Positions 61,670 to 64,000 of a stretch of 64,000 nucleotides of DNA are shown here, one piece after another. The stretch spans positions 35,276,268 through 35,340,267 of the forward strand of contig JACSVZ010000009.1 in the NCBI GenBank assembly GCA_014706295.1, given 5' to 3'. The DNA comes from Lycocorax pyrrhopterus obiensis. Taxonomy: Eukaryota; Chordata; Aves; Passeriformes; Paradisaeidae. Position 1 is the stretch's first letter, and the number at the start of each line of letters is the position of its first letter. The notes under the pieces are model-generated. The model did no database searches. It was not told where the DNA came from and saw only the letters and a program-made list of their open reading frames with translations. Position numbers and translations under genes: made by a program.

Positions 61670-64000
61670 TAGATGGATAAGCTGAGATGGATACGGGGAT
61701 AATATTGGAGTTGTATGTAATTCCTCACAGCAGCTCATCTTGGAAAGGGAATAGTGTTACTGCTGGTTTAAGAAAGGGAGCAGAAGCGTGTAAGGCTTCA
61801 CCTCACAGCTCTTTAAATTCTCCTGACACTCTGATGGAGTAGTGCTGTCACTGTGACTTGTCGATGTCATTCAGCTGCAGGCCATGTTATATGTGCCAGC
61901 CAGGTACAAGGAAAACATGCTCTACCTAACATGTACTGTATAGAATTTCTACTTTTTTTCAGTGAAAACGGTGCTGTTGCAAGCCTCCAACCAATTCCCA
62001 ATGGACTTGCTGACATTATGATGGAGGTTTAACAAAAATTTCAAAAATGCATATTTCTGATGTTTTATTTAGTTAATAAGGATTTTTATTGTAATTACCA
62101 GCGCCACAACAATAAAAGCACTGCATTATAAAATAACTCACCGTGAGGGAATACCACCTATGAAATAAAGGTCCCATTAACAGCACAGCTCCTTCCCTCT
62201 GTTCTAAATTGTATCACTTAGATTACACAGAAGGATTTGATTTAAATATCTGTATATTGTGTTTCGTTAATCTCATTATAAAGTTAAAGAAAAAAAAAAC
62301 ATGGGAAATTCATTTGGATAGAGCCAAAGAAGACAAACCTGAGAAATGGATTCCTTTGTATCTTTTGTGATCAATTTTAACTTATGCTAAAGGAAGCACC
62401 TCCATTCCCTTCACTCAGAAGGAAAGGCCCAGGTTTCCGTCACAGGCTCACCTCAGGTATGACTGAATTTTTAAAGTCCACAGCCAGTGAAGGTAACAGG
62501 GAGGAGAAGGAGGGAGATTTTTAGATTTTTAGTGAAATCCTTTTTATCTCTACTAAGAGCCAGGCAAAAACATTTGCTGGAAGGATTCAGAGCCTCTGAG
62601 AGGGGTGTGGTTATTAGACCTGTTCAGTAGCTGCTTTTGGAACTCTGTAGAAAGTTTCCTGTGAGAAGAGTGCGAGTTTCTCATGCTCACCATCCAAACT
62701 GGGGAGAAGTGGAGAATCCAATTAACAAACAGGCTCTTTTAAGGTCATGTTGAAACCTCATTCTGTGGGATGGCCGTGATATACATCTATGGAAATACTA
62801 AATTTGGGAACTTGAAGCAGAGTATTGCCCTGCCAGCAGAAGGTTTTTAAATCCAGAGCAGGAAAGATTTAAAGCCTTGCATCTTTATTTAACAAGTTTT
62901 AAAGAATGAATCCTAAAATGGCTGAAAATATTTAAAGACAAAATAAAGAATTTCCGGCTGTAGTAAATAATGGGGTATTTCCTCTGAGGCTGCCTGGCAG
63001 TTGGTGCTGCTGTTTTCTATTTTTTTGGTTAATGCTAAGTCAGTGAGTTCCCTCATGTCAGGAGGATGGAGGGCAGGGAAACGTGGCTGGGGGCTCCATC
63101 CAGCAATCTGTGTTGTCCCTCGCCCAGCTGGCTGGCGCTTGGGAATGTTTTCTGCCTGTTTTGAGTGATTAAACCCAGATTTCTTGGTGCCAGTCAACCT
63201 GCACTTAATGTCACACACAGAGAGCAATGTAAATCAGAAAACACTCCATGGAACAGCAGAGGACCCATATGCAGAAGTAGCATTAAATATTTCGGATATT
63301 TTAACCTTGTCTCCTGCGAGTTTGGCAAAACAGAGTTCTCAGAATGTGGCTGGTGGGACCCAACCCATTGCACTGGCCCTGTGAATGTAGAAATCTGAGT
63401 TATTGGCTCTGAGTGTGTGAATCCCAGTGGTGAGCTGGAGCTGTGGGTTGTCCTCTGCATCATGGTTTTGCCTGATTTTTGTGGCTCAGTGGTTTAGTGG
63501 TGATAGTAAACAAAGTAGGACTGAGCTGGTCCTGCAATTTTGTAAAGAAATGTAAATAAAAGTGGCTATGGACAAAAAGTGATATAAAAAGTGATTTATC
63601 TCACCAGTTAGCAAGGAAAAGACATAGTTACTGTGATCTTTGATTTCACCACTATTTGCAAGACTCACTTTTGGAAACACATATTGGAGGAATGAGAGAA
63701 TAAGTGTGCTTAAGAGGCACATCAGATGGTAGTAAATGGCATGCAGCATTTTGTCAAATCATTTGTGGTTTATTTTTCCTGTATTGCTTTCTCTCCCTAC
63801 ACACTAAAAATTCTCTGGTTTTTTGGGGTCAGGGAAAGCACAACGGCATTTCTGGGAATCTCAAAAGTTCTGTGCACTCTGGGGTTGTGTTATAAAGCAA
63901 AGTGTGATATAAGTGGCCCATAAATGCCCACTTAAAATCAGTGAGAGCACTGTATCTCACTTTTCTCCCACCTGTTGGATGCTTTCTTTTGTGTCCTGAC
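61670..64000. other. Unique AT-rich stretch to the window end
   Basis: No interspersed repeat, RNA gene or supported coding sequence is recognised. Short overlapping frames on both strands at 62913-63923 are under 105 codons and unlike known proteins. Confidence 0.5.

Overview
This window looks like non-coding DNA from a bird nuclear genome, intergenic or deep intronic. The main evidence is 13 fragments of the CR1 LINE family. Several carry the avian-type 3' end: a region reading 'gttggaagggacc' or its reverse complement, a 'ccatgggcaggga' block, and a terminus built of ATTCTATG/ATTCTGTG octamers. One further block, at about 22.5-23.0 kb, looks like a solo LTR of an avian endogenous retrovirus. 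Two or three old, diverged MIR-type SINE fragments complete the interspersed repeats. The sequence is AT-rich and has scattered poly-A/T tracts and short microsatellites. I see no prokaryotic operon structure, rRNA, tRNA, CRISPR array or phage genes. The species and chromosome cannot be fixed from the sequence alone; a neoavian, possibly passerine, bird is my inference from the repeat types.

I found no protein-coding gene I can support. The open frames are short (the longest is 178 codons), many overlap on opposite strands, several are only CR1 read in some frame, and none resembles a protein family I recognise with confidence. Exons shorter than these frames could be hidden and cannot be excluded without comparison to other genomes.

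Layout. 0-6 kb: an old MIR fragment, then unique AT-rich DNA that includes adjacent antisense open frames at 0.65-1.8 kb. 6-22 kb: the CR1-rich part, with fragments at about 6.2, 7.4, 11.8, 13.2, 15.1, 16.9, 20.0 and 21.4 kb, and a compact cluster of three stem-loops at 10.04-10.12 kb. 22.5-23.0 kb: the solo LTR. 23-36.5 kb: a long stretch without recognisable CR1, holding a 37-bp and a 25-bp tandem duplication. 36.5-40.7 kb: three CR1 fragments and a second MIR fragment. 40.7-55.3 kb: another CR1-poor stretch, with a strong imperfect hairpin at 43.8 kb and a doubtful retroelement-ORF fossil at 50.2-50.4 kb. 55.4-64 kb: a well-preserved CR1 3' end at 55.4 kb, another at 61.4 kb, and an (AT)n microsatellite at 58.07 kb.

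No genes work together here. The window is best read as a gene-poor region whose functional content, if any, would be regulatory. The observations most worth checking are the two unusual inverted-repeat structures (10.04-10.12 kb and 43.82-43.87 kb), the same-frame antisense open stretch near 1-1.8 kb, and several AT-rich, repeat-free segments dense in TAATTA-like motifs that may be conserved non-coding elements.
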